Assembly: GCF_001293525.1 (NCBI RefSeq)
Contig: NZ_BBYR01000058.1
Span: 1 to 50,379 of the forward strand
Direction of reading: 5' to 3'
DNA length: 50,379 nucleotides
DNA from: Pseudideonella sakaiensis
Lineage (GTDB): Bacteria > Pseudomonadota > Gammaproteobacteria > Burkholderiales > Burkholderiaceae_C
Part shown: piece after piece, positions 34,845 through 44,284 of the stretch
Layout: each line of letters begins with the position of its first letter
Numbering within the stretch: the first letter of the stretch is position 1
The notes under the pieces: generated by a model
What the model was told of the DNA's origin: nothing
The model's input: the letters and a program-made list of their open reading frames with translations, nothing else
Databases searched by the model: none
Position numbers and translations under genes: made by a program

Positions 34845-37800
34845 ATGTCGTCCCTCACGCCCTCCAACTTCCCGCCGAGCGCCTCGCCGGACCGCGACGC
34901 CTCATGCGCCGCGGCCGCGGCCGGCCCCGGCCTGCCGCTGCGCTGCTGGCGCCTGCTGGCGCGCGTGCTGCGTGCTGCCCTGCTGCTGCTGGCCGCGGTG
35001 TGGAGTGTCCTGCTCTTGCTCTGGCTCGTCCTGCACTGGGGCATTCTGCCCCACATCGACCGCTGGCGCGGGACGGTGGAAACGCGGGCCAGCGAGGCAC
35101 TCGGGGTTCCGGTGCGGCTGGGCGAGATCACCGTGAGCAGCAGCGGCTGGGTGCCCTCGCTCGAGATGCGCGACGTGCGCCTGCTGGACGCGCAGCAGCG
35201 CCCGGCGCTGGTGCTGCCGCGGGTGGTGGCCGCGCTGTCGCCGCGCTCGCTGCTGGCGCGCGACCTGCGCTTCCAGCAGCTCTACCTCGAGGGAGCGCGC
35301 CTCGAGGTGCGGCGCGATGCGCGCGGCCGCGTCTTCGTCGCCGGCTTCGACCTGGACGCCAACGCCCCCGATCCGCGCGAGGACAGCCCGGCGCTGCGCT
35401 GGTTCCTCAAGCAGCCGGAGTTCGTGATCCGCGGCGGCTCGCTGCGCTGGACCGACGAGCTGCGCGGCGCGCCCCCGCTCGTCCTCGACGACGTGCAGCT
35501 GGTGCTGCGCAACGGCCTGCGCCAGCACCTGCTGCGGCTGGACGCGACGCCGCCGCCGGCCTGGGGCGAGCGCTTCACGCTGCGCGGCCGCTTCACCCAG
35601 CCGCTGCTGCGCGGCGAGGACTTCCACCGCTGGAGCGGCACCGCGCACGCCGAGCTGCCGCGCGCCGACGTGCGCGAGCTGCGGCGCTACGTGCAGCTGC
35701 CCTTCGACGTCGAGGAAGGCGACGGCGCGCTGCGCGCCTGGGTCGACCTGCGCGAGGGCGTGCCGGTGGGCGCCACCGTCGACCTGGCGCTGCGCGCGGT
35801 GCGCCTGCGCGTCGCGCCCGGCCTGGAGCCGCTCGAGCTGGACCAGGTCGAGGGCCGGCTCGACGCGCGCCGCCAGGGCCGCAACCTCAGCCTCGAGGCG
35901 CGCCAGCTCGGCTTCCAGACCGGCGACGGCCTGCGCTGGCCGCGCGGCGACCTGCGCGTGGCGTGGCGCGAGGGGCCGGACGGCCGGGTGGCCGGTGGCG
36001 AGATCGGCGCGGGCCTGCTGGACCTGCACGTGATGGCCGAGGTCGCCGCGGCACTCCCGCTGGGCGCGCCGCTGCGGCGCCTGCTGGCCGAGACGCGGCC
36101 GCAGGGACAGCTGCGCCAGCTCGCGCTGCGCTTCGACGGGCCGCCGGACGCCCCCAGCGGCTACCAGGTGCAGGGCGAGCTGGACGGCCTCGCGCTGGCC
36201 GCCTCGCGGCCGTCCGATGGCGAGGGCGTCGGCCGGCCGGGCCTGCGCAATGCCCGGCTGCAGCTGAAGGCCAGCGAGCGCGGCGGCGAGGCGACGCTGC
36301 GCATTGAGCGCGGCGCGCTGGAGTTCCCGGGCGTGTTCGACGAGCCGCAGGTGCCGATGGACACCCTCGCGGCACGGCTGAACTGGCGCATCGACCCGGT
36401 GCCGCCACCGGCCGGCGCCGCCTCGGCGCCGCCACGCGTGCAGGTGGACGTGAAGGACGCCCGCTTCGCCAACGCCGACGCCGAGGGCAGCCTGAGCGCC
36501 ACCTGGCGCACCGGCGGCGACGACGGCCGCGGCGCGGGCCCGCCGCGCGGCCGCGGCGCGCGCCTGCCCGGCGTGCTGCAGATCGACGGCCAGCTGCTGC
36601 GCGGCCAGGCGGCACGCACCGCGCGCTACCTGCCGCGCGGCATCCCGGCGTCGGCGCGCGACTACGTGGCCGACGCGGTGCGCGGCGGCCGCATCACCCA
36701 GGCGCGCTTCCGCGTGCGCGGTGACCTGAGCGATTTCCCGTACTGGGGCGCCGCCGAGCGCGCGGGCGAGTTCCGCATCGCCGGCCAGGTGGAGGACCTG
36801 ACGCTGGCCTACGTGCCCGACCGCCCCGCGCGCGGCCGCGAACCGGCCTGGCGCTCGCCGTGGCCGCCCTTCACGCGGCTCGCCGGCGAGCTGATCTTCG
36901 ACCGCGCCGCGATGCGCATCCGCGACGCGCGCGCCATGCTCGGCAGCCTGCAGCTGAGCCAGGTGAACGGCGAGATCGCCGACCTCGGGCAGCCAACGCT
37001 CACGATCCGCGGCGACACCCGCGGACCCGCCGCCGAGCTGCTGCGCTTCGTCACCGCGACGCCGGTCGACGAGTGGACCGGCCGCGTGCTGGGCGGCGCG
37101 ACCGCCAGCGGCGCCGCCGAGATGAAGCTCGCGCTGACCCTGCCGCTGCAGGACCTCGCGCACAGCACGGTGCGCGGCAGCGTCACGCTGGCCGGCAACG
37201 ACCTGCGCATCCAGCCGGGCACGCCGCTGCTGCAGGCTGCGCGCGGGCGGATCGACTTCAGCGAGCAGGGCTTCACCCTGGCCGGGGCCAGCGCACGCCT
37301 GCTCGGCGGCGACGCCGTGATCGACGGCGGCAGCCAGCCCGACGGCAGCCTGCGCTTCACCGCCCAGGGCAGCGCGACCGCGGAGGCGCTGCGCCGTGCG
37401 CCCGAACTCGGGCTGGCCCGCCTGGCCGGCGCGCTGAGCGGCCAGGCGCCCTACCGGCTGGTGCTCGGCGTCTCGCGCGGCCACCCCGAGATCCTGCTGA
37501 CCAGCAGCGGGGTCGGGCTGGGGATCGACCTGCCGCCGCCGCTGCGCAAGGCGCCCGACACGCCGCTGCCGCTGCGCCTGCAGACCACGCTGCTGCCGGC
37601 CGAGGCCGGCGCCGGCCTGCGCGAGCAGCTGCGGCTGGAGCTGGGCACGGTGCTGCAGGCGCAGTACCTGCGCGAGTGGCCGCGCGAAGGCGGCGGCGAA
37701 CCGCGCGTGCTGCGCGGCGGCCTCGGCGTGTTCGAACGCGCGCCCACGCCGGCCACCGGCGTGGCGGCCCAGGTCACGCTCAACCAGGTCGACGTCGATG

Positions 37801-39050
37801 CCTGGCAGGCCGCGCTCGACCGGCTCGCGCCGGCCGGCGACGAGGCCGGCAGCGCCGCCGCCGCGGGCTACCTGCCGACCCAGGTCGCGCTGCGCGCGCA
37901 GCAGCTGCAGTTCGGCGAGCGGCGGCTGAACCGGCTCACCGCCGGCCTCAGCCAGGCGGACGGCCAGTGGCGCGCCACGCTGGACGCCGAGCAGATGGCC
38001 GGCTACCTGGAGTTCCGGCCCGCGCGCCGCGGCAACACCGGCGCCACCGCGGGCCGGGTGTACGCGCGCCTGGGCCGGCTGTCGCTGCCGCGGCGCGAGG
38101 CCGACCAGGTCGAGCGCCTGCTCGAGCGCCAGCAGCCGCAGAGCGTGCCGGCGCTGGACATCGTCGTCGAGGACCTGGAGCTGCGCGGCAAGCGGCTCGG
38201 CCGCGTCGAGGTCGAGGCCGTGAACCGCGGCGACGCGAGCGACGGCACCCGCGAATGGCGGCTCAACCGCCTCGCGCTGACGACGCCGGAGGCCCGGCTC
38301 AGCGCGAGCGGCGCCTGGGTGGCCGCGGCGCCCGGGGCACGCCGGCGCACCCAGCTCGACTTCCGTCTCGAGCTGAGCGACAGCGGCGCCTTCCTCGAGC
38401 GCCTGGGCAGCGGCCGCGCGATCCGCGGCGGCAAGGGCCAGCTCGCCGGGCAGGTCGCGTGGACGGGTTCGCCGCTCTCGCTGGACTACGACAGCCTGGG
38501 CGGCAGCTTCAAGGTGGCGATCGAGTCCGGCCAGTTCCTGAAGGCCGAGCCGGGTGCGGCCCGGCTGCTCGGCGTGCTCAGCCTGCAGGCCCTGCCGCGC
38601 CGGCTGTCGCTGGACTTCCGCGACGTCTTCCAGGAGGGCTTCGCCTTCGACAGCGTGGCCGGCGACGTCAGCGTGACCGACGGCGTGGCGCGCACCAACA
38701 ACCTGCGCATGCGCGGCGTGCAGGCGGCGGTGCTGATGGAGGGCGAGGCCGACATCGAGCACGAGACGCAGAACCTGCGCGTGGTGGTGGTGCCGGAGAT
38801 CAATGCCGGCACCGCATCGCTGGCCTATGCGGCGATCAACCCGGCGATCGGCCTCGGCACCTTCCTGGCCCAGCTGGTGCTGCGCAAGCCGCTGGTGGCT
38901 GCCGGCACCCGCGAGTTCCACGTCAGCGGCAGCTGGGCCGACCCGAAGGTCGAGCGCGTCGAGCGTCGTCCCGGCGAGCCGGTGCCGACGATCGACGACG
39001 CCCCCGCCGCCGACCCGCCCACCCCTCCCGACCCGGACACCCGCCGATGA
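34845..39050 (+). CDS. yhdP: YhdP family AsmA-like envelope protein
   Basis: A 1401-residue protein, the largest in the window. A single N-terminal membrane segment (about residues 40-67, LLARVLRAALLLLAAVWSVLLLLW in part) is followed by a very long, mostly beta periplasmic region typical of AsmA-like bridge proteins. E. coli YhdP, with TamB and YdbH, is needed for phospholipid transport to the outer membrane. Late conserved parts include the DYDSLGGSFKVAIESGQF and VVPEINAGTASLAYAAINP segments. ATG 34845 is clear. The stop overlaps the Nit-type hydrolase start as ATGA. The gene order glnE/yhdP/nit is a known Burkholderiales arrangement. Confidence 0.95.
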   Translation: MSSLTPSNFPPSASPDRDASCAAAAAGPGLPLRCWRLLARVLRAALLLLAAVWSVLLLLWLVLHWGILPHIDRWRGTVETRASEALGVPVRLGEITVSSSGWVPSLEMRDVRLLDAQQRPALVLPRVVAALSPRSLLARDLRFQQLYLEGARLEVRRDARGRVFVAGFDLDANAPDPREDSPALRWFLKQPEFVIRGGSLRWTDELRGAPPLVLDDVQLVLRNGLRQHLLRLDATPPPAWGERFTLRGRFTQPLLRGEDFHRWSGTAHAELPRADVRELRRYVQLPFDVEEGDGALRAWVDLREGVPVGATVDLALRAVRLRVAPGLEPLELDQVEGRLDARRQGRNLSLEARQLGFQTGDGLRWPRGDLRVAWREGPDGRVAGGEIGAGLLDLHVMAEVAAALPLGAPLRRLLAETRPQGQLRQLALRFDGPPDAPSGYQVQGELDGLALAASRPSDGEGVGRPGLRNARLQLKASERGGEATLRIERGALEFPGVFDEPQVPMDTLAARLNWRIDPVPPPAGAASAPPRVQVDVKDARFANADAEGSLSATWRTGGDDGRGAGPPRGRGARLPGVLQIDGQLLRGQAARTARYLPRGIPASARDYVADAVRGGRITQARFRVRGDLSDFPYWGAAERAGEFRIAGQVEDLTLAYVPDRPARGREPAWRSPWPPFTRLAGELIFDRAAMRIRDARAMLGSLQLSQVNGEIADLGQPTLTIRGDTRGPAAELLRFVTATPVDEWTGRVLGGATASGAAEMKLALTLPLQDLAHSTVRGSVTLAGNDLRIQPGTPLLQAARGRIDFSEQGFTLAGASARLLGGDAVIDGGSQPDGSLRFTAQGSATAEALRRAPELGLARLAGALSGQAPYRLVLGVSRGHPEILLTSSGVGLGIDLPPPLRKAPDTPLPLRLQTTLLPAEAGAGLREQLRLELGTVLQAQYLREWPREGGGEPRVLRGGLGVFERAPTPATGVAAQVTLNQVDVDAWQAALDRLAPAGDEAGSAAAAGYLPTQVALRAQQLQFGERRLNRLTAGLSQADGQWRATLDAEQMAGYLEFRPARRGNTGATAGRVYARLGRLSLPRREADQVERLLERQQPQSVPALDIVVEDLELRGKRLGRVEVEAVNRGDASDGTREWRLNRLALTTPEARLSASGAWVAAAPGARRRTQLDFRLELSDSGAFLERLGSGRAIRGGKGQLAGQVAWTGSPLSLDYDSLGGSFKVAIESGQFLKAEPGAARLLGVLSLQALPRRLSLDFRDVFQEGFAFDSVAGDVSVTDGVARTNNLRMRGVQAAVLMEGEADIEHETQNLRVVVVPEINAGTASLAYAAINPAIGLGTFLAQLVLRKPLVAAGTREFHVSGSWADPKVERVERRPGEPVPTIDDAPAADPPTPPDPDTRR

Positions 39051-39916
39051 AGATCGCCGCCCTGCAGATGGTCGCCACGCCGCGCGTGGCCGACAACCTC
39101 GCCGCCGCGCGCCGGCTGATGGAGGCCGCCGCCGCGGACGGTGCGCGCCTGGTCGCGCTGCCGGAGTACTTCTGCCTGATGGGGCTGCGCGACGGCGACA
39201 AGCTGGCCGTGGCCGAGGCGCCCGGGCGCGGCCCGATCCAGGAGGCGCTGGCCGATGCCGCACGCAGCCTCGGCCTGTGGGTGATCGGCGGCACGCTGCC
39301 GATCACCTGCCCGCTCGCCGAGGGCGAGCCCCCGCGGGTGTTCAACCGCAGCCTGCTGTTCGCGCCCGACGGCCAGGCCGTCGCGGCCTACGACAAGATG
39401 CACCTGTTCCGTTTCCGGCAGGGCGACGAGCACTACGACGAATCGCGGGTGCTGCGCGCCGGCGACACGCCGGTGGCGGCGACGCTGCCCGGCCTGGCGC
39501 TGGCGCCCGGCCGGGACCTGCGGGTGGCGCTGAGCGTCTGCTACGACCTGCGCTTCCCCGAGCTCTACCGCGCGCTCGGCCCGGCCGGCGGCCAGCCGCC
39601 GCTGGACCTGATCGCCGTGCCCGCCGCCTTCACCGTGCCCACCGGGCGCGCGCACTGGGAGCTGCTGCTGCGCGCCCGCGCGGTGGAGAACCAGTGCTAC
39701 CTGATCGCACCGGCCCAGGGCGGGCTGCACGAGAGCGGGCGCCGCACCTGGGGCCACAGCCTGGTCGTCGACCCCTGGGGCGAGGTGCTCGCGGTGCGCC
39801 CCGAAGGCGAGGGCGTGGTGCTCGCGGAGCTCGACGCGGCCCGGCTCGCCGACGTGCGGGCCCGGCTGCCGGCGCTGGAGCATGTTCGTCCGATCCGTCA
39901 CGCCCCGCGCGACTGA
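39047..39916 (+). CDS. carbon-nitrogen hydrolase, Nit (deaminated glutathione amidase-like)
   Basis: A 289-residue nitrilase-superfamily amidase with the complete Glu-Lys-Cys triad: Glu40 in LPEYF, Lys117 in YDKMHLF and Cys165 in VCYDLRFPE. YDKMHLFRF and the CYDLRFPELYR block fit the Nit1/NitB branch that hydrolyses deaminated glutathione, a metabolite-repair reaction; other omega-amidase substrates cannot be excluded. Start ATG 39047 overlaps the yhdP stop (ATGA), so it is translationally coupled to that envelope gene. Confidence 0.92.
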   Translation: MKIAALQMVATPRVADNLAAARRLMEAAAADGARLVALPEYFCLMGLRDGDKLAVAEAPGRGPIQEALADAARSLGLWVIGGTLPITCPLAEGEPPRVFNRSLLFAPDGQAVAAYDKMHLFRFRQGDEHYDESRVLRAGDTPVAATLPGLALAPGRDLRVALSVCYDLRFPELYRALGPAGGQPPLDLIAVPAAFTVPTGRAHWELLLRARAVENQCYLIAPAQGGLHESGRRTWGHSLVVDPWGEVLAVRPEGEGVVLAELDAARLADVRARLPALEHVRPIRHAPRD

Positions 39917-39995
39917 GGGTGCCCGGGCGCTGGCCCGCGGGGGATGGCGCCGCTAGGATGGCCCGCTTCGATCGATGCCCCCGGAGGCGGCCACC

Positions 39996-41246
39996 ATGAA
40001 CCTCGTGCAACGCGTGCAGGACATCCTCCTGCGACCGAAGGCCACCTGGCCGCAGATCGAGCGCGAGCCGGCCAGCGTGGGCTCGCTGTACACCGAGTAC
40101 CTGGTGGTGCTGGCGGCGATCTCGTCGATCTGCAGCTTCATCGGCCTGTCCATCGTCGGCGTCGGCATGATGGGCGTGCAGATCCGGATGCCCTTCGTCA
40201 GCGGCCTCGTGAACATGGTCGTCGGCTTCGTGCTGACGCTGGGCGCGGTCTACGTGCTGGCGCTCATCGCCGATGCGCTGGCGCCGAGCTTCCAGGGCCG
40301 CAGGGACCCGCTGGCCGCGCTGAAGCTGGTCGCCTATGCGTCCACCGCCGGCCTGCTGGGCGGCGTGTTCGGCATCCTGCCCGCGCTGGCGCCGCTGGGC
40401 CTGCTGGCCGCGCTGTACTCGGCCTACCTGCTGTACCTGGGCCTGCCGGTGATGATGAAGTGCCCGCCGGAGAAGTCGCTGGCCTACACGGCGGTGCTGA
40501 TCGTCTGCGGCATCGTGCTGGGCGTGGTGGTGGGCACCGTCGCGTCGCTGCTGATGCCCGGGCCGCGCATGGGCATCGCCGGCGCGCCGGCGCCGGGCGG
40601 CAACGTGACGCTGAACCTGCCCGGCGGCGAGGTCAAGATCGACACGGCCAAGCTCGAGGAGGCCGCGCGCCGGATGGAGGAGGCGGGCCGGCGCGCCCAG
40701 CAGGCCCAGGCTGCGGCGAGCGACCCGGCCGCCGCGGCGTCCGCGGCGGGCCAGGCGATGGGCGACGTGCTGGCCGCGCTCGGCGGCGGCGCCGCCGGCA
40801 GCGCGATCGCGCCGGCCACGCTGAAGGGCCTGCTGCCGGCCACGCTCGGCGGGCTGCCGCAGGTCTCGGTGGAGACGCAGGGCGGCCAGGTGGCCGGCTT
40901 CGCCGGGTCGGCGGCACGGGCGCGCTACGAGCAGGGCGAGCAGCGCATCGAGCTGTCGATCACCGACCTGGGTGGCGTGGCCGGCATCGCCGCGGCGGCT
41001 TTCGCCGCGGCCACCGTCGAGCGCGAGACCGCCGACCGCGTCGAGCGCAGCTACCGCCAGGGCGCGCGCGGCATCAAGGAAGAGGCGGCCAAGGACGGCA
41101 GCCATGCGGAGATGACCGTGCTGCTGGCCAACGGCGTCGCCGTCGAGGCGCGCGGCGAGCGCACCGACCTGGCGGGCCTGAAGCGCGCGCTGGAGGGCCT
41201 GGGGCTGGACCGCATCGAGGCGCTGAAGCGGCCGGAGAAGTCCTGA
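39996..41246 (+). CDS. Yip1-domain membrane protein
   Basis: A 416-residue protein. The first 200 residues fit the Yip1 family: MNLVQRVQDILLRPKATWPQIE, then about five membrane helices (from LVVLAAISSICSFIGLS to VLIVCGIVLGVVVGTVASLL). From residue 200 it is soluble: an Ala/Gln-rich predicted coiled coil (KLEEAARRMEEAGRRAQQAQ) and then a compact domain of unknown identity. The role is unknown; Yip1 proteins in bacteria are uncharacterised inner-membrane proteins. GGAGG eight bases before ATG 39996 sets the start. Confidence 0.87.
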   Translation: MNLVQRVQDILLRPKATWPQIEREPASVGSLYTEYLVVLAAISSICSFIGLSIVGVGMMGVQIRMPFVSGLVNMVVGFVLTLGAVYVLALIADALAPSFQGRRDPLAALKLVAYASTAGLLGGVFGILPALAPLGLLAALYSAYLLYLGLPVMMKCPPEKSLAYTAVLIVCGIVLGVVVGTVASLLMPGPRMGIAGAPAPGGNVTLNLPGGEVKIDTAKLEEAARRMEEAGRRAQQAQAAASDPAAAASAAGQAMGDVLAALGGGAAGSAIAPATLKGLLPATLGGLPQVSVETQGGQVAGFAGSAARARYEQGEQRIELSITDLGGVAGIAAAAFAAATVERETADRVERSYRQGARGIKEEAAKDGSHAEMTVLLANGVAVEARGERTDLAGLKRALEGLGLDRIEALKRPEKS

Positions 41247-41291
41247 CGCAGGGCGCCCCGGCGGCCGGGCCGAGGCCCTGCCGGCCTGCGC

Positions 41292-41297
41292 TATTCT
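41292..41297 (+). promoter_or_regulatory. possible -10 element for oxyR
   Basis: TATTCT (4/6 to TATAAT) ends seven bases before ATG 41305 in GC-rich DNA, and no ribosome binding site is visible. The oxyR transcript may therefore be leaderless. No -35 could be identified. Confidence 0.3.
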
Positions 41298-41304
41298 CCG
41301 GCGC

Positions 41305-42225
41305 ATGACGCTCACCGAGCTGCGCTACATCGTTGCCGTTGCCCGCGAGAAGCACTTCGGCCGCGCCGCCGAGGCCTGCTTCGTGTCGCAGCCGACGCTG
41401 AGCGTGGCGATCAAGAAGCTCGAGGAAGAGCTCGACGTCAAGATCTTCGAGCGCGGCGCCAACGAGGTCAGCGTCACGCCGCTGGGCGACGAGATCGTGC
41501 GCCAGGCCCAGTCGGTGATCGAGCAGGCCGCAGCGATCAAGGAGATCGCCAAGCGCGGCAAGGACCCGGTGGCCGGCCCGCTGCGCGTCGGCGTGATCTA
41601 CACGATCGGCCCCTACCTGCTGCCCGACCTGGTGCGCCAGGCGATCGCGCGGGTGCCGCAGATGCCGCTGGTGCTGCAGGAGAACTTCACCGCGCGCCTG
41701 CTCGACATGCTGCGCACCGGCGAGCTGGACTGCGCAATCCTCGCCGAGCCCTTCCCGGACACCGGCCTCGCGCTCGCGCCGCTGTACGACGAGCCCTTCG
41801 TCGTCGCGGTGCCGAAGGACCACCCGCTCGGCAGGCGCGCGCAGATCAGTGCCGACGAGCTGAAGCACGAGACCCTGCTGCTGCTCGGCACCGGCCACTG
41901 CTTCCGCGACCACGTGCTCGAGGTCTGCCCCGAATACGCGCGCTTCTCCAGCCATGCCGAGGGCATCCGCAAGAGCTTCGAGGGCTCGTCGCTGGAGACC
42001 ATCAAGTACATGGTGGCCGCCGGCATGGGCGTGACTGTGGTGCCGGTGCTGGGCGTGCCGAAGGAGCCGCAGCCGCACGTGCTCTACATCCCGTTCAGCG
42101 AGCCGGTGCCGACACGCCGCGTCGTGCTGGCCTGGCGCCGCACCTTCACCCGCTACGAGGCGATCGCCGCGCTGCGCAATGCCATCTATGCCTGCGAACT
42201 GCCCGGCGTCGCCCGGGTGACCTGA
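41305..42225 (+). CDS. oxyR: hydrogen peroxide sensor and transcriptional activator OxyR
   Basis: A 306-residue LysR-family regulator. The N-terminal winged HTH ([26 protein letters not shown]) is followed by the sensor domain with the redox cysteines in [12 protein letters not shown]. These fall at residues 199 and 208, the same numbers as in E. coli OxyR, where they form the peroxide-induced disulfide. This identifies OxyR rather than a generic LysR protein. The neighbour dps, 94 bp downstream on the same strand, is a classical OxyR target. Start at ATG 41305; no ribosome binding site is visible before it. Confidence 0.95.
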   Translation: MTLTELRYIVAVAREKHFGRAAEACFVSQPTLSVAIKKLEEELDVKIFERGANEVSVTPLGDEIVRQAQSVIEQAAAIKEIAKRGKDPVAGPLRVGVIYTIGPYLLPDLVRQAIARVPQMPLVLQENFTARLLDMLRTGELDCAILAEPFPDTGLALAPLYDEPFVVAVPKDHPLGRRAQISADELKHETLLLLGTGHCFRDHVLEVCPEYARFSSHAEGIRKSFEGSSLETIKYMVAAGMGVTVVPVLGVPKEPQPHVLYIPFSEPVPTRRVVLAWRRTFTRYEAIAALRNAIYACELPGVARVT

Positions 42226-42319
42226 CGACCCGACCACCGCATGCCCCCGCGCCGGCATCGGCCGGCCGCAGCGGGCAGCATTCCCCCACCGCTTCCGACA
42301 CTCACGCCAGGAGTACCCC

Positions 42320-42832
42320 ATGGGCAAGAAGGACAAGACCCCCGCCGCCGCCGCCGGCCCGCGCATCAACATCGGCATCGCCGAGAAGGACCGCGAGGCC
42401 ATCGCCGCCGGCCTGTCGACGCTGCTCGCCGACACCTACACGCTCTACCTGACGACCCACAACTTCCACTGGAACGTCACCGGGCCGATGTTCAACAGCC
42501 TGCACGCGATGTTCATGGCGCAGTACACCGAGCTGTGGAACGCGGTCGACCCGATCGCCGAGCGCATCCGCTCGCTCGGCGTGGCCGCGCCGGGCTCCTA
42601 TGCGCAGTTCGGCAGCCTCAGCTCGCTGAAGGACGCGCCGTCGACGCCGCCGAAGGCGATGGACATGGTGCGCATCCTGGTCGAGGGCCACGAGGGCGTT
42701 GCGCGCACCGCGCGCGGCATCTTCCCGCTGGCCGACGCGGCCGCCGACGAGCCGACCGCCGACCTGCTGACGCAGCGCCTGGCCGTGCACGAGCAGACGG
42801 CCTGGATGCTGCGCTCGCTGCTGGAAGAGTGA
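42320..42832 (+). CDS. dps: Dps family DNA-protection ferritin
   Basis: A 170-residue ferritin-like protein. Dps dodecamers bind DNA and oxidise and store iron with hydrogen peroxide, which protects DNA. The first ferroxidase-site helix is visible as [18 protein letters not shown] (about residues 45-62). The acidic segment [17 protein letters not shown] follows, as in the family. The N-terminal tail has Lys residues (GKKDK), as in DNA-binding Dps proteins. AGGAG seven bases before ATG 42320 supports the start. Location after oxyR suggests peroxide-inducible expression. Confidence 0.93.
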   Translation: MGKKDKTPAAAAGPRINIGIAEKDREAIAAGLSTLLADTYTLYLTTHNFHWNVTGPMFNSLHAMFMAQYTELWNAVDPIAERIRSLGVAAPGSYAQFGSLSSLKDAPSTPPKAMDMVRILVEGHEGVARTARGIFPLADAAADEPTADLLTQRLAVHEQTAWMLRSLLEE

Positions 42833-42863
42833 GGCGGGCGCGCCCGCAGCGCCCGCGCCCGCC

Positions 42864-43475
42864 ATGCGCATCGCCATCGTCGCCTTCGACGGCTTCGACG
42901 AACTGGACGCGCTGGTCCCCTGGGGCTGGCTGAACCGGCACGCCCCGGCGGGCTGGAAGGCGGAGCTCGCGGCACCCGCCCCGCGCATCACCTCGATGCA
43001 CGGGCTGACGGTGGACGCGCAGCAGCCGCTGGCCTTCGCCAACGCGGCCGACGCGGTGCTGTTCGGCGGCGGCCTGACGACACGGGCCATCGCCGCCGAC
43101 GGCGTGCTGCTCGACCGGCTGCAGCTGGACCCGGTGCGCCAGCGCATCGCCGGCGTCGGCGCCGGCACGCTGCTGCTGGCGCGGCTGGGCCTGCTCGGCG
43201 ACGCCGCCGTCGCGACCGATGCGGCCAGCAAGCCCTGGGTGGTCGCCGCCGGCGTGCGCGTGGCCGACACCGCGTTCGAGGCCCACGGCCCGGTGGCCAC
43301 CGCCTGCGGCGGCCTGGCCGCCGAGCGGGTCGCAGCCTGGCTCATCTGGCACGCCGCCGGGCCGGAGGCGGCACACGCTGCGCTGCTGCAGGCCGCTCCG
43401 GTCGGCGAACGCGAGGCCCACGTCGCACGCGTGCTGGACGCGCTGCGGCCGGTGCTGGGCGGGCCGCCCGGCTGA
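42864..43475 (+). CDS. DJ-1/PfpI-like protein without the usual nucleophilic cysteine
   Basis: A 203-residue class I glutamine amidotransferase-like protein. The N-terminus IAIVAFDGFDELDALVPWGWL and the middle ADAVLFGGGL fit the DJ-1/PfpI superfamily. At the nucleophile elbow, normally C-x-G before a LAxAGLL stretch, the sequence is AGVGAGTLLLARLGLL (about residues 95-110), so the cysteine is absent. A cysteine in ATACGGLAA about 50 residues later is not at the usual place. It may be non-enzymatic or use different chemistry. It follows dps by 31 bp, so it is probably part of the stress operon. Confidence 0.8.
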   Translation: MRIAIVAFDGFDELDALVPWGWLNRHAPAGWKAELAAPAPRITSMHGLTVDAQQPLAFANAADAVLFGGGLTTRAIAADGVLLDRLQLDPVRQRIAGVGAGTLLLARLGLLGDAAVATDAASKPWVVAAGVRVADTAFEAHGPVATACGGLAAERVAAWLIWHAAGPEAAHAALLQAAPVGEREAHVARVLDALRPVLGGPPG

Positions 43476-43555
43476 CCGACGCTCGGGCGCCCTCGCCTGG
43501 ACGGCGTCCGCGGGCCGGCTTCGCGGGCGTCGCGCCGCGGCAGCCGGCGGACGCT

Positions 43556-44227
43556 TCAGCGGCCGCCCGCGGTCGGCGGCACGCCGGCCATCCAGGCCGC
43601 TGCCGCCGCATCGCCCGGCTGGCCGCGCGCCGCCAGGCCCTCGCGCACCGCGGCGCGGTCGGCCGGCGGGCGGTTCTGGCTCAGCTTGAACTTGCCCTCC
43701 AGCCGCTCGATCTCGACCTCGATGCCGACGATCGCGCCCAGCATCTGCGCGACGAAGTCCGGCGGCGCGTCGTCGACCCGCCAGGGCGCCGGCCGGGCCG
43801 CCTCGTGCCGGTCGGTCAGCGTGGCGACGATCGCGTGCAGCGCGGCCGGGTCGGTGACCGCCCGCGGCCGGCCGTGGGCGTGCACCACGGCGTAGTTCCA
43901 GGTCGGCACCACCTTGCCGTGCACGGCCTTGCCGGGGTACCAGCCGGGGGTGACGTAGGCCTGCGGGCCGTGGAACACGAACACGGACGGGCCCGCGTGC
44001 TGCCAGACCGGGTTCGCGCGCGCGACGTGGCCGACCAGGGTGCCGTGCGGACCGCGGCCGCGGTCCAGCCGGAAGGGCACGTGGTTGACCTCGACGCCCG
44101 CGCCGTCGGTGCCGTCCGCCGCCCCGCCCGTCGGCCGCACGGCGATCCATGTGGCCAGCGGGTGGGCCTCGATCAGCGCGTGCAGCGCCCCGGTGTCGTG
44201 CTCGGCGAAGTGGCTGGGCAGGTACAT
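43556..44227 (-). CDS. FMN-binding PaiB-like protein
   Basis: A 223-residue protein of the PaiB family, named after a Bacillus regulator but structurally a split-barrel flavoprotein. Family segments are MYLPSHFAE at the start, VNHVPFRLD, the VGHVARANPVWQ region, YVTPGWYPGK and PTWNYAVVHAHG. Residues LEGKFKLSQNRP near the C-terminus are also typical. Whether it regulates genes or acts as an FMN enzyme is not known. ATG 44227 is clear. It runs opposite to the oxyR block and towards the DJ-1-like gene. Confidence 0.88.
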   Translation of the reverse strand: MYLPSHFAEHDTGALHALIEAHPLATWIAVRPTGGAADGTDGAGVEVNHVPFRLDRGRGPHGTLVGHVARANPVWQHAGPSVFVFHGPQAYVTPGWYPGKAVHGKVVPTWNYAVVHAHGRPRAVTDPAALHAIVATLTDRHEAARPAPWRVDDAPPDFVAQMLGAIVGIEVEIERLEGKFKLSQNRPPADRAAVREGLAARGQPGDAAAAAWMAGVPPTAGGR

Positions 44228-44284
44228 GGCAGTCGGTCGCAGTCAGGCAGCGGCCGCGTCATCCTGCCACACCGGCTCGGGACG

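Noticed and set aside
34902-39263. A 1453-codon open frame on the minus strand, opposite yhdP
   Set aside because: It is antisense to a clear AsmA-like gene. In such GC-rich DNA the complement of a gene often lacks stops; its translation is His/Arg/Ala-rich with no domain.
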